Position numbers and translations under genes: made by a program. This document shows, in pieces, positions 7,367-16,114 of a stretch of 64,000 bases of DNA. This DNA is from an uncultured Methanomassiliicoccus sp. (lineage in GTDB: Archaea > Thermoplasmatota > Thermoplasmata > Methanomassiliicoccales > Methanomassiliicoccaceae), in contig CALUEU010000005.1 in NCBI GenBank assembly GCA_944319735.1, positions 1 through 64,000 on the forward strand, written 5' to 3'. Position 1 is the first letter of the stretch. Each line of letters starts with the position of its first letter. The notes under the pieces were generated by a model. It searched no databases and was not told the DNA's origin. It was given only the letters and a program-made list of their open reading frames with translations.

Positions 7367-10018
7367 GTGAGAAATGTACGCAGATTGATTATGGCTTGTG
7401 CTATACTCATCGCAGCACTGACTCTGCTTATACCTTTAAACGAGATAGAGCATGGCGACAATTATGCTGATGAGGGTTTAGCAGATGATTCACTAGTTCT
7501 GGGTGAGGAAGAGAATAAGAATACAATTGACTGGAACAACTGTCCTATTAAACTGTCATATAGCTTTGATGAGATAGATTGGATAGAAATTCCTCTTGAA
7601 TATGAAGGATTGTGGTCACCTTCATACATACTTGGTGGAGAGGTTCTTGATCTAAAAAATATGTCCGATGATGATATAATCTACATGAAAGCCGAACCAA
7701 CTTCTGGCTATTCTGCAGTTTCTGGTGAATCAACAATCCAGATTGAGAATTTAGAGGTTGCATGGCAGCACACTTCTTCAGAAGATGTAATTTTACATTA
7801 TGATGCGTTTGTCAAATCCACTAATGATGGATGGACCTGGCAAATTCCAATATCAACTTTAGGAAAATGTGGAGATTACGACTACCCTTTAATTGACTTT
7901 GTCGTTAGCGGTACAGAATGTCTATGCAAATTGTTTAAGAGTGTAGACTATCAAAGAATCAGTTTCTTATCTCTGGATTCACCACGCTCTATTCAATCTG
8001 ATCTAAGTGCACTTGTTGGAACTTATGTCTATGGCGATCAGACAATTCAAATTTATAAAAATGGAGATGAATACGTCAAACGCATAGTTGATGAAATTAG
8101 CAAGGGGCAGCCAGTAGCAAGTAAAATTGGAGATTTGTATTACACTCTTGATGAGAATAATGATATTAAATCATCAGTTCCAGTTGGATATTCCACAAAT
8201 GCATATATGAGTATATATAAAAATTCAGATGTGGTAGTATCATTAACTGCTATTGATGATTACACCTACCACTCTGCAAATTCAAGCGCTGAAATAATCT
8301 CAAAAGGTTCTGTTTTTGAAAGAAAATCAACAGGAATCTCAATAGACGAATTTGAATATCCAGACATACAGACAGCAATTGATTGTGCCAACAAAGACGA
8401 TATTATTGAGCTAGATGTTGGTAAATATCACCTTGATAACTTTATTACAATTGATAAAAACATCACTTTAAAAGGAATTATTGGAGAAACCAAGGAAACT
8501 TCTTCCGTAATCACTGGATTTCAAGGTTCCTCTACTGCTAATCCCGTTGTAAACATCCGTATTGAAAGTTCTGCTACTTTAGACTCAGTTTGGATAGATA
8601 TTGATCCAAATGCAATTGGAGCCAATGGTGACAATCTCAATGGTATGCGTGGTGCGATAGATCTTGGAGATTCTATAACCGCAAAAGTCATGAATTGTAA
8701 GTTTACAAAAGCTACTCCAAGTGAAGCTAACGATCAATCCACAGCAGTCTATGCTGGTTCTGGAAGTTTGATTGAAAATAACTATTTTAGTGGATGGATC
8801 AAAGCCATATATTCTGAAAATAACAACAATTCTAAAACAACGATTATAAAAAATAACATTTTTGAAAGTAACACATATGGAATTCAAATAGCATTGACTC
8901 CTAATTATCAAATAATCAATAACGTTATTTCAGATAGCAATGTATCGATAAGTGGAGAGAATGTGGAGTTTAACAATAATCAATTTTATAATGTAACTTT
9001 AAAAGTTTATTCATCTTCTGTAATAATCTTAAACAATGCATTCATGGACGTTTTTGAAGTAATAAATAAAAACTCTGCAGGAGAACCCATAGACGTTTCT
9101 GGTAATTACTGGGGTGGAGATAAACCTACACTGGACGATTCAAAATTCAAATTTGATTCCTGGTATACTCAGTATGATCCAGAGACTAACACACTCAGCG
9201 GATTAGTGGATGATGACGTTCCAGGGGTCACTCCAGACGTACCCGACGTACCCAGTGTACCTGACGTACCTGATGTTCCCACAACCCCAGAAGTGCCAAC
9301 ACCAGATGAGAATGGGGATGTGAGTGTAGAGATTCCAAAAACCGATATAGATAAAATTGTAGATGATGCAGTATCCTCCGGCTCTAGTTCAGTAACAATC
9401 ACAGACGTTAGTGATGTTGAAAACGTCTCATCAGTCACGATAAGTAAGAACGATCTCCAGAACGTCTTGGATAAGTTAGAATCGGAAGACTCCATTTCAG
9501 AGGCGGTTGTAACTCTTCCTGAAGGTTCAGTCTCAATTGGAAAAGACGTATTATCTTCGATACTTGAAACATCTGGAGAAGAATCAATAACAATCAAAGT
9601 GTCAGACGCCAAGAATGAACTGAATGAAGAGCAGCAGAAGATAGTTGGCGACAGGCCGGTATACAACGTTACCATGATGAGTGGAAGCGAAAAGATAACA
9701 TCTTTTGATGGTAAAACCATTACTATTTCCATACCATACGAACTGAAAGAAAATGAAGATCCAGATAATATTGTGGTCTATTATGTAAAAGATGATGGCA
9801 CCATAGAGAAAATGAACTGCACATATAAGGATGGAAAAGTATCGTTTGAAACCGATCACCTGTCTTATTTTGCAATCTCTTATGAGGTCCCGGAACCAGT
9901 GCCTGAAGAGCCTGTTGCCAGCAACAACGACAATACGATTTACTATGTAATCGCAGCCGTTGTAGTTTTGCTTGCAATAATTGCAGCAGCATACTTCATC
10001 ACAAAGAGAAAGCAATAA
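7367..10018 (+). CDS. Beta-helix surface protein with C-terminal membrane anchor
   Basis: The 883-residue protein has a signal peptide (MACAILIAALTLLIPL, residues about 9-24). A central region (about 330-590) has right-handed beta-helix character, with NNYFSGWIKAIYSENN- and NNIFESNTYGIQIA-type turns ending in GNYWGG. A linker rich in Asp-Val-Pro follows (residues about 620-650, repeated DVPDVP units), then a Ser/Val/Thr-rich module and a C-terminal segment TIYYVIAAVVVLLAIIAAAY with a basic tail. The GTG start at 7367 has GGTGATT just upstream, the same leader word as the surface gene at the left edge. It is probably displayed on the cell surface for attachment or glycan contact. It is a single gene ending at a clear terminator. 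Confidence 0.85.
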   Translation: MRNVRRLIMACAILIAALTLLIPLNEIEHGDNYADEGLADDSLVLGEEENKNTIDWNNCPIKLSYSFDEIDWIEIPLEYEGLWSPSYILGGEVLDLKNMSDDDIIYMKAEPTSGYSAVSGESTIQIENLEVAWQHTSSEDVILHYDAFVKSTNDGWTWQIPISTLGKCGDYDYPLIDFVVSGTECLCKLFKSVDYQRISFLSLDSPRSIQSDLSALVGTYVYGDQTIQIYKNGDEYVKRIVDEISKGQPVASKIGDLYYTLDENNDIKSSVPVGYSTNAYMSIYKNSDVVVSLTAIDDYTYHSANSSAEIISKGSVFERKSTGISIDEFEYPDIQTAIDCANKDDIIELDVGKYHLDNFITIDKNITLKGIIGETKETSSVITGFQGSSTANPVVNIRIESSATLDSVWIDIDPNAIGANGDNLNGMRGAIDLGDSITAKVMNCKFTKATPSEANDQSTAVYAGSGSLIENNYFSGWIKAIYSENNNNSKTTIIKNNIFESNTYGIQIALTPNYQIINNVISDSNVSISGENVEFNNNQFYNVTLKVYSSSVIILNNAFMDVFEVINKNSAGEPIDVSGNYWGGDKPTLDDSKFKFDSWYTQYDPETNTLSGLVDDDVPGVTPDVPDVPSVPDVPDVPTTPEVPTPDENGDVSVEIPKTDIDKIVDDAVSSGSSSVTITDVSDVENVSSVTISKNDLQNVLDKLESEDSISEAVVTLPEGSVSIGKDVLSSILETSGEESITIKVSDAKNELNEEQQKIVGDRPVYNVTMMSGSEKITSFDGKTITISIPYELKENEDPDNIVVYYVKDDGTIEKMNCTYKDGKVSFETDHLSYFAISYEVPEPVPEEPVASNNDNTIYYVIAAVVVLLAIIAAAYFITKRKQ

Positions 10019-10023
10019 CCAAC

Positions 10024-10063
10024 CTGACTTAAATAAAGTCAGCAAACCACTTTCTTTATTTTT
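10024..10063 (+). terminator. Hairpin and T-rich tail after the beta-helix surface gene
   Basis: CTGACTT (10024-10030) and AAGTCAG (10036-10042) enclose AAATA, followed by TTTCTTTATTTTT at 10051-10063. It lies 5 bases after the TAA. Confidence 0.65.
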
Positions 10064-10131
10064 ATAATTAAATTATCATTGTGTCTTCATCTGCGAATAA
10101 CGTTAATACTATGTGAATCATCATATAAGCC

Positions 10132-10656
10132 ATGTCTTTAAAAAACGGTGTAAAAATCGTTGCAGATCTGATGGAAGTAGCTGCCAGGACTGCTCCCAAA
10201 GCTGTAGGCCAGGATTTTATTGAGGTGAAAATTCTGACCGATGAAGAAAAGGAAAAGCTGGGCACTGAAATGGTTGAGATGGCAAAAGAAAAGGGACCTG
10301 GCTATGAAAGAGACGGTAAGAACGTTCTCAATGCTGATGCAGTCGTCTTAATCGGCCTCTTGCCTCATAAGGGCATAGGACTGAACTGCGGAGCCTGTGG
10401 ATGTGACTCATGTTCAGAGTTCAACGAGCACCATACAACAATCGAATTCGACGGCCCGAACTGCGCCCTGAGAATGCTGGATTTAGGCATTGCCTTAGGA
10501 TCAGCAGCTAAAGTGGCTTCAGAATTAAACGTTGACAACCGCATCATGTACCGCATCGGAGCAGCAGCAAAGCGCTTAGGTCTGACGCAGGCAAACATTA
10601 CTCAAGGGATTCCGCTTTCAGCAACTGGCAAGAACATATTCTTTGACAGATCCTGA
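10132..10656 (+). CDS. DUF2148 ferredoxin-domain protein
   Basis: The 174-residue protein matches the DUF2148 family, which carries a ferredoxin-like cysteine cluster. Visible residues are NCGACGCDSC (about residues 83-92) and GPNCALR near 107, four to five cysteines that can bind an Fe-S cluster. The N-terminal helix LKNGVKIVADLMEVAARTAP and the C-terminal AAAKRLGLTQANITQGIPLS fit the family. It is likely a cytoplasmic Fe-S protein; its partner is unknown. It stands alone, with a hairpin 38 bases after the stop. Confidence 0.85.
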   Translation: MSLKNGVKIVADLMEVAARTAPKAVGQDFIEVKILTDEEKEKLGTEMVEMAKEKGPGYERDGKNVLNADAVVLIGLLPHKGIGLNCGACGCDSCSEFNEHHTTIEFDGPNCALRMLDLGIALGSAAKVASELNVDNRIMYRIGAAAKRLGLTQANITQGIPLSATGKNIFFDRS

Positions 10657-10693
10657 AGAAATATTGATTCAGGTGTAAAAAGCGGATCTGATC

Positions 10694-10748
10694 GCTACCC
10701 TCCCACAGATTGTAACTCTGTAGGGAGTGGTAGCCATTCTTTATTTTG
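10694..10748 (+). terminator. Long hairpin with T-rich tail after the DUF2148 gene
   Basis: GCTACCCTCCCACAGA (10694-10709) pairs with TCTGTAGGGAGTGGTAGC (10717-10734) with two small bulges, and CATTCTTTATTTTG follows. The stem is long for a terminator, so it could also be part of a non-coding RNA. Confidence 0.5.
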
Positions 10749-10975
10749 AGTGGGATAGATTCAGCAGCAGTGCTTTGGAAAGCAGGTAATGAAGTAACTA
10801 CTCTAAACAGGAGAAATATTCAGGACGTTGTGTGAAGACACAAAACACCGACAACTGTTCCAGTATGTCGGGAGAACATATGTGCTGAGACCTAAAGACA
10901 GGCAATTCAAGGAAATTCTCGCCTCTGTTGCAATCATACGATTTCCAACCCTTCTTCTTTGAATCTTTTTGTCAA
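10749..10975 (+). other. Coding-like remnants between two genes
   Basis: Two short open stretches look protein-like but have no start or ribosome site: about 10749-10835 (reads LSGIDSAAVLWKAGNEVTTL) and about 10818-10972 (reads LFQYVGRTYVLRPKDRQFKE). They overlap in different frames, and the second runs into the convergent MscS gene. They may be relics of decayed genes or chance. Confidence 0.2.
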
Positions 10976-11806
10976 TGAGATATACATGTCAGTTGTAGCC
11001 GTTTCGCTTTTGGCAGGTCTTCTTATCCATATTCTTACCAGCAGGCTTATGCCGTCGCCGTCAACAGACAAAATCTCGATTTGAGGATCGTAGTTGTCTT
11101 TATCAACTTCCTCATCAGTCAAACTTTGAAAAAAGGTAAAGCCCGGCAGTCTCTTTTTTCTCTGAGTTTTCTTTCCTACTGCATCAGGCATAGTATATGG
11201 ATACTTTTCCGCTTCATCATAGACTATATCAGCAAACCTGTCAAAGTCTTCCAGCACAGCCACTTTAAAGCTCATCTCGATGGCAACAGCCTTTCTTTTG
11301 GAATAATTGATAGTCTTGTTTCTGAAAAGATAGCCGTTAGGGATGTAGACAGTCCTTTTGTTGCGGTCCTCCAAGACTGTATTCACCACGGTAATCTCCC
11401 TGACAATGCACATGCCTGTGTCAGGAATGCCGGAAATCTGCACCCAGTCGTCAACCTCAACCTGTTTTGTTAAAGCGATGATTATGCCAGCAACAGCATT
11501 GGCAAAGAATTCCCGGATGGCAAAAGCAATAGTCACACCCAAAAAGCTCAAAGAAAGCAGCATTGCTGAAAAATCCATCCGCAGGACTTCCCACATCGCT
11601 ATGTAAAGACCTACGGCAATGATGATGTACTCAAAGATTCTGGCATTTTGAATTGCAGAATTTCTTGAAGTTTTCTTGGACAGTTCTTTCCTTATGATAT
11701 AAAAAGCAAATCTGGCTACGGCATAGACAACAATGATTGAAAAAATAAATATGAGTAATTCACGGACTGTGACATTCCCGTAAACTATCTCATCATACCA
11801 AGACAC
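10934..11806 (-). CDS. MscS-family mechanosensitive channel
   Basis: The 290-residue protein has membrane segments at about 14-34 (ELLIFIFSIIVVYAVARFAF) and 50-65, and the Gly/Ala-rich pore helix at about 75-115 (SLSFLGVTIAFAIREFFANAVAGI). A beta domain starting VEVDDWVQISG follows, as in small MscS channels, then a cytoplasmic alpha/beta domain. Such channels open under membrane tension and release solutes on osmotic downshock. A GTG at 11806 is used as start, with no better upstream ATG in frame. It may be co-transcribed with the small membrane protein just upstream (11844-12158). Confidence 0.85.
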   Translation of the reverse strand: MSWYDEIVYGNVTVRELLIFIFSIIVVYAVARFAFYIIRKELSKKTSRNSAIQNARIFEYIIIAVGLYIAMWEVLRMDFSAMLLSLSFLGVTIAFAIREFFANAVAGIIIALTKQVEVDDWVQISGIPDTGMCIVREITVVNTVLEDRNKRTVYIPNGYLFRNKTINYSKRKAVAIEMSFKVAVLEDFDRFADIVYDEAEKYPYTMPDAVGKKTQRKKRLPGFTFFQSLTDEEVDKDNYDPQIEILSVDGDGISLLVRIWIRRPAKSETATTDMYISLTKRFKEEGLEIV

Positions 11807-11843
11807 ATACTCTATTTTGTTAAATCAGCTAAATGAATGTGCG

Positions 11844-12158
11844 TCAAAGCATATTGTGGATTGATATGACTACCATCACGGTGACCATGACCGCAAGGAA
11901 CAGACTTATGACGTAAGATATCTTGGAAAGCGCTTCAAGCGGGGTTCCTTTGTTGCGGTTGAAGTAGATGTATGTAACAGCAAAGGCAATCCAGAGCACA
12001 ATTATTGATGCAGCCATGTATATGAGACGGTTGTCTTCGAAACCGATTGCGAACATGAACAGCATCAGACCTATGACGTTTAGGAAAACTGAGCTCATGC
12101 GCCACTTGTTATACATGACCTGGGAATGCACTGATCTTTTCTTTGTCGAATATGACAT
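11844..12158 (-). CDS. Small membrane protein, unknown function
   Basis: The 104-residue protein has three predicted membrane segments: FLNVIGLMLFMFAIGF (about 25-40), LIYMAASIIVLWIAFAVTYI (about 45-65) and ISYVISLFLAVMVTVMVV (about 80-98). A basic N-terminus precedes them. I recognise no family motif. It lies 37 bases upstream of the MscS gene on the same strand and may share its transcript. Confidence 0.6.
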   Translation of the reverse strand: MSYSTKKRSVHSQVMYNKWRMSSVFLNVIGLMLFMFAIGFEDNRLIYMAASIIVLWIAFAVTYIYFNRNKGTPLEALSKISYVISLFLAVMVTVMVVISIHNML

Positions 12159-12240
12159 TGAGATGCTGCATGCTTATGCGCCTAATAAGATTTATGCGCA
12201 AGAATGTTTAAAATCAAAACAGCATAAATGCTAAAGATGT

Positions 12241-12264
12241 AAAAAATAGAGGCGGCTGGCGCCT
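12241..12264 (-). terminator. Terminator of the membrane protein gene at 12276
   Basis: On the reverse strand AGGCG-ccagc-CGCCT (12264-12250) is followed by CTATTTTTT, 12 bases after the stop of the gene at 12276-12671. Confidence 0.6.
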
Positions 12265-12275
12265 GTTTTTGTTGT

Positions 12276-12671
12276 TTAGTTTGCGACTTTTCTTCCAGAG
12301 GCGAAGTTGTCTGTTTTCTTGCTCATCAGCATTACAGAGACACCGAGCCAGATCAGGGCGAGTGCGAGTAATATGATCTCATTGCCTGGCCAGACGTAAT
12401 TTGCAATGAACAATATTCCTACAACAGACAGCAGACTTCCTACAAAGAGGATCTTGCCTGTCTTCTTCTCTGCGGCATTCCAGTTGTTTTTATTCTTTCC
12501 CAGAATGCCAACGGCAACCATTACATAGGCGCCTATTACCAAAAGCGCAATCGGCACGATTAGCAGCATACTTGCGTCAAAGTACGTCACTAAAAGAACC
12601 GCTAAGCCTATGGCAATTATTGAAAAGCCAATGGCTTGGATAAGCTGGTTTCTTTTCCCATCCGGTGACAT
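12276..12671 (-). CDS. Four-segment membrane protein, unknown function
   Basis: The predicted protein has 131 residues and four hydrophobic segments (IGFSIIAIGLAVLLVTYF, LLIVPIALLVIGAYVMVAVG, ILFVGSLLSVVGILFIANYV, IILLALALIWLGVSVMLM) and a basic tail. The frame is open upstream to 12830, but a TATA-like ATATTTATTAAG lies at 12695-12706 on this strand, about 26 bases before the ATG at 12671, which suggests a leaderless start there. No family was recognised. Confidence 0.6.
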   Translation of the reverse strand: MSPDGKRNQLIQAIGFSIIAIGLAVLLVTYFDASMLLIVPIALLVIGAYVMVAVGILGKNKNNWNAAEKKTGKILFVGSLLSVVGILFIANYVWPGNEIILLALALIWLGVSVMLMSKKTDNFASGRKVAN

Positions 12672-12796
12672 AATATAACGCATGTAATTTCTGCTTAATA
12701 AATATGTCTGACAATTGACAGACAAATAATGCAAAACAGCAGACAAATATGGCACTTTACCTTCGTTTTTCAGAATATCGGCAGCCTGCGGGAGGG

Positions 12797-12840
12797 GAGG
12801 TACTTTCACTCCCACACGAGGTACTTTCACCGACCCCCCT
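12797..12840 (+). promoter_or_regulatory. Repeated promoter element upstream of the zinc-PLC-like gene
   Basis: AGGTACTTTCACCGACCCC at 12819-12837 recurs exactly, on the other strand, at 25014-25032 before the RPA operon. A partial copy, GAGGTACTTTCACT, lies at 12797-12810. The full copy ends 13 bases before the TATA box at 12851, in the same orientation relative to its promoter as the RPA copy. It is probably a transcription-factor site. Confidence 0.6.
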
Positions 12841-12850
12841 CAGTTTGAGT

Positions 12851-12858
12851 TATATAAA
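12851..12858 (+). promoter_or_regulatory. TATA box of the zinc-PLC-like gene
   Basis: TATATAAA at 12851-12858 would place the transcript start near 12880, just before the ATG at 12886. This argues for a nearly leaderless mRNA and against the upstream ATG at 12868. Confidence 0.55.
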
Positions 12859-12885
12859 TCCCGGGAGATGAACAACAGGAATGGG

Positions 12886-13638
12886 ATGAAATGGAAGAGC
12901 CACACAGCAATCGCCAGGGCAATCGCCGAGGAAGCTAACATTCACGGGGAATGCAGGCAGGCGCTGTATCAGGGAGTGATTGATCCGGACCGCTCTCCGG
13001 ACTATCACCGCAATCAATCGACAAATGGCATAAACACCTTCAGCAGGGCGGCTCACCACCATCCCTCCACATCTATGGTCATGTCATATGTCTGGGAAGC
13101 AAGAAAGGCCTACTTGGAAAATGATGACGTGGCGGCGATGAGAAGCATCGGCAGGGCCCTTCACTATATTCAGGACAAATCAGTTTCAAGAGGATTCAGA
13201 GGCTGGACTCATGACAGGAGAGAAGAGGCGATCAGTAAATTAGAAGCTCCGGCAGAAGAAGTCAAACGCGGATTCAGCGAGGCGCAGTCTTCTCCTGATT
13301 TTGTAAGAGAGTGCATCGTAGCAGTGAAAAATAAAAAGAATCCGCATAAGGCACTGAAAGAAGGCACATACTATTCTGCTTTGATCTTCGCTTCAGTTTT
13401 TTCGCCTGCAGAAAACAGCTGCGAGATGAGAGATAAAAGTCTCAGACAGTACAAACATAGAAAAATCCTGCTCGGCGTAAGCATTATGACCGCAGCATTG
13501 GCGGCTGTCAGCCTGTTTTTTGAAATATATCCACTCACAGCAGCAGGTGCTTTGGCCGCAGCGATTATGTTTGCAGAAAACAGACATTACAAAGATGTTA
13601 AAAGAAAAGCCTCTTGGTACGGAACTCGTAAGTCCTGA
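12886..13638 (+). CDS. Zinc-dependent phospholipase C-like protein with membrane tail
   Basis: The 250-residue protein begins KWKSHTAIARAIAEE, the typical N-terminus of the zinc-dependent phospholipase C / S1-P1 nuclease-like group. Further candidate metal ligands follow: the PDRSPDYH block, AAHHHPSTSM and GRALHYIQDKS. Two hydrophobic segments near the C-terminus (ILLGVSIMTAALAAVSLFF, TAAGALAAAIMF) suggest a membrane-anchored enzyme; a signal peptide is not evident. ATG 12886 is preferred because of the TATA position; 12868 is the alternative and adds six residues. The real substrate is unknown. It shares an exact 19-bp upstream element with the RPA operon. Confidence 0.65.
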   Translation: MKWKSHTAIARAIAEEANIHGECRQALYQGVIDPDRSPDYHRNQSTNGINTFSRAAHHHPSTSMVMSYVWEARKAYLENDDVAAMRSIGRALHYIQDKSVSRGFRGWTHDRREEAISKLEAPAEEVKRGFSEAQSSPDFVRECIVAVKNKKNPHKALKEGTYYSALIFASVFSPAENSCEMRDKSLRQYKHRKILLGVSIMTAALAAVSLFFEIYPLTAAGALAAAIMFAENRHYKDVKRKASWYGTRKS

Positions 13639-13691
13639 GTTATTCCTGCGAACACTTTATCAACCCCATGGGATATTAAGGAACTGATAGC

Positions 13692-14084
13692 ATGTCTAAC
13701 GTAAAAAAATATATGTCGATCAAAAGGGAAGTTGTATCTCCTGACGACTCAGTACAAAGCGCAATAGAACTGATGGTGGATCACGATCAGGGAAGCGTAA
13801 TCGTAGTCAACGACGCAGAGCATGTTCTGGGGATATTCACAGAGCGTGACGTGTTACGCCATTATCTCACACATCAGACTAAGTTCCTGTACTTGAAAGT
13901 CTCAGAGGTCATGAGTACGCCGGTGGCTACAGTTTCTGAGGACACGCCTATCCAAGAAGCTCTGGAAATGATGATGTCTAAAAACATACGCCGTCTTCCA
14001 GTAGTAGACTCTGAAGGAAAGATGGTTGGTTTTCTGTCCTGGAAAGAGTTGTTTGCTAAGTTCCAGAAAGAACACTCAGCCTAA
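13692..14084 (+). CDS. CBS-domain pair protein
   Basis: The 130-residue protein consists of two CBS domains: residues about 5-65 (REVVSPDDSVQSAIELMVDH, GIFTERDVLRHYL) and about 75-128 (STPVATVSEDTPIQEALEMM, RRLPVVDSEGKMVGFLSWKE). Paired CBS domains bind adenine nucleotides and usually regulate a partner; with no catalytic domain attached, the target cannot be named. It is a single gene between the PLC-like gene and a convergent ATPase. Confidence 0.9.
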   Translation: MSNVKKYMSIKREVVSPDDSVQSAIELMVDHDQGSVIVVNDAEHVLGIFTERDVLRHYLTHQTKFLYLKVSEVMSTPVATVSEDTPIQEALEMMMSKNIRRLPVVDSEGKMVGFLSWKELFAKFQKEHSA

Positions 14085-14168
14085 ACCCTTTTAGAATTTT
14101 ATCTTGTTTTATTACATTTTTAAGCTTATCATTTTGTCTGCTTTTGCTAATTTATTTGGTAATGATTC

Positions 14169-15422
14169 TCAAATCATCCATACCGGAACATACCAATTGT
14201 CTTTATCAGCGGGAAGGAGGTCATTTGCCATACAGATGATGCTTCCAGTTCCGATATCTACCCTCAGGTCGCTGAATTCACCAAATTTTTCCGGAGATTC
14301 AAGTGGTTCGAGAACATGAAAATTCTTAATTGCGGCTTTTCCCGGAGATGCTGATTTTTTAATCTCGATTGGATAAACAGTTCTGTTTTGATACAGTAAT
14401 AAATCAATCTCCTTCTGATCTTTGTCTCTGTAATAAAAGATAGGCGGATCCCTGCCGGAGTTAAGATAACTTTTATATATCTCTGAAAATACAAAACTTT
14501 CAAAGAAAGCGCCGGACATAGCTCCTTTTTCTAGGGCTTCAGGATTTCCCCATTTCAGGAGATATGCTGCCAGACCCGTATCTAAAAAGTGCATCAGCGG
14601 CATTTTCACAACTCTTTTTAGAATATTATTGTAGTATGGTTGTACCAATGCGACAATGTGTGAAGAGACAAGAATGGAAAGCCATTTTTTTGCAGTTGGA
14701 GCAGATATGCCGGAAGCTTTAGCCAGTTCTTCATAAATCACTGGTTTAGAAGTATTGGCTGCCACGACAGTCATAAAATTGTAAAACTGCATTTCATCTG
14801 CAACCTGTGCTAAATCCCTAATGTCTCTTTGGAGATAAGTACTCACATATGAACGATAGTAAGTTTCCCAGTCAATTGATTCTTCAGCATATAACTCCGG
14901 CATTGAACCTTTGAAAATCCGTGCATATATTTCGTTAAGATTTTTTGCTTCTGTGCTATGCAGACGTTTCATCAATCTTTCTGGATCAGTGTTAAAAGGC
15001 TCGTTGGCATAGCCGTAGATCTCCGCATTGGAAAGTCCCAATAGGTTAATAATTCCTACGCGGCCAGCGAGACTCTCACTTACATCTTTCATCAGGCGAA
15101 AAACTTGGGAGCCAGTAATCCAAAAATCACCTTTTTTCTTAGATGAGTCCACACTCATTTTTATGTATGGCAACAGCTCTGTTGCATACTGGATTTCATC
15201 TATCAGTACTGGTGGGGTGTAGCGCTGCATAAATAAAGCAGGATCATTTTTGGCCAGATACCGCACATCTGGATCATCTAGAGTGACATACTTTCTCTGT
15301 GGTTCCATTAACTGCTGTAGTAGAGTTGTTTTTCCAACTTGACGGGGGCCTGTAACAAGTAGAACTGGAAAAGTCTGGGATACTTTGATAATTGTTTCTT
15401 CTACAGCTCGTTTTATGTACAT
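14169..15422 (-). CDS. AAA ATPase with DUF4143 C-terminal domain
   Basis: The 417-residue protein has a Walker A motif GPRQVGKTTLLQQL (about residues 21-34), Walker B PPVLIDEIQYA (about 70), and a sensor region WITGSQVFRLM. A DUF4143 region (YRSYVSTYLQRDIRDLAQV onward) follows, with a C-terminal nuclease-like fold in which EIDLLLYQNRTVYPIEIKKS carries an Asp...Glu-x-Lys pattern. These archaeal/bacterial ATPases are common accessory genes of unclear role, possibly linked to toxin-antitoxin or nucleic acid processing. The start MYIKRAVEE at 15422 fits family members; the extension to 15500 starts with TTG and is atypical. An imperfect 17-bp palindrome lies upstream. Confidence 0.85.
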   Translation of the reverse strand: MYIKRAVEETIIKVSQTFPVLLVTGPRQVGKTTLLQQLMEPQRKYVTLDDPDVRYLAKNDPALFMQRYTPPVLIDEIQYATELLPYIKMSVDSSKKKGDFWITGSQVFRLMKDVSESLAGRVGIINLLGLSNAEIYGYANEPFNTDPERLMKRLHSTEAKNLNEIYARIFKGSMPELYAEESIDWETYYRSYVSTYLQRDIRDLAQVADEMQFYNFMTVVAANTSKPVIYEELAKASGISAPTAKKWLSILVSSHIVALVQPYYNNILKRVVKMPLMHFLDTGLAAYLLKWGNPEALEKGAMSGAFFESFVFSEIYKSYLNSGRDPPIFYYRDKDQKEIDLLLYQNRTVYPIEIKKSASPGKAAIKNFHVLEPLESPEKFGEFSDLRVDIGTGSIICMANDLLPADKDNWYVPVWMI

Positions 15423-15464
15423 AGCTTCACTCTTTACAACAATATGCATTAACAAGTTAAAAAC

Positions 15465-15501
15465 CTTGGCTAAACTAAACTGTGAGTTTAGAATAGCCAA
15501 G
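15465..15501. repeat. 17-bp imperfect palindrome upstream of the DUF4143 ATPase
   Basis: CTTGGCTAAACTAAACT (15465-15481) and AGTTTAGAATAGCCAAG (15485-15501) match at 15 of 17 positions around GTG. It lies 43-79 bases before the ATPase start, between it and the divergent MarR gene, so it could be an operator for either. Confidence 0.5.
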
Positions 15502-15629
15502 ATTTACACTTTTTTTGTCTAATCCCTAAGCGAATATGCATATTCTTACATGAGTATCGGCATTTTTCAGAAAGGTTTATCGAACGATAACTGCTTGATA
15601 AATCCATTAATTACGGCAGGAGGTGTTTC

Positions 15630-16100
15630 ATGGTTTCCGATGCTTTACAGTTTGGTGGGTATTTTTCTATCCTGTGCACGCAGGAGCAGAATCATATGGA
15701 GCCTATCATGCAGAAATATGGATTGAATTCATTCACTTATCCGATTCTTGTTTATCTATCCCGCAATGAAGGCTTGAACCAGAAGAATCTGTATAGAATG
15801 TTCTTGCTTAATGAGTCACTCGCTACCCGCACCATGAGAACACTGGAGGCTGAGGGCTTTATTTTCAGGGAGAGAGATGCAGAAGATAAGCGCTCGTACA
15901 TTCTACGTTTGACAAACAAAGGCAAAGATATCGCTGTTGTGCTGGCAGACGAGTTAGACAAATGGTGGTCTGATGTTCTTCAGCCGCTCAATGAAAATGC
16001 TACTGCTATTCTTGCAGCACAGATGCTTAAAATTTCGCAGCGATCAATCGATCTCAATCAGGCTACAATCGATTCAAAAAAGTGGATAAATAATTCCTAA
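15630..16100 (+). CDS. MarR-family transcriptional regulator
   Basis: The 156-residue protein has the winged-helix arrangement of MarR proteins: FTYPILVYLSRNEGLNQKNL (helices before the recognition helix), LNESLATRTMRTLEAEGFIF (recognition helix) and the wing RERDAEDKRSYILRLTNKGK with the usual D-x-R-S core. A long C-terminal helix would form the dimer interface. AGGAGGTG about 7 bases before the ATG sets the start. The target is unknown; it is divergent from the DUF4143 ATPase across a 207-base region holding a palindrome. Confidence 0.9.
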   Translation: MVSDALQFGGYFSILCTQEQNHMEPIMQKYGLNSFTYPILVYLSRNEGLNQKNLYRMFLLNESLATRTMRTLEAEGFIFRERDAEDKRSYILRLTNKGKDIAVVLADELDKWWSDVLQPLNENATAILAAQMLKISQRSIDLNQATIDSKKWINNS

Positions 16101-16114
16101 AAAAATAATAAGCA

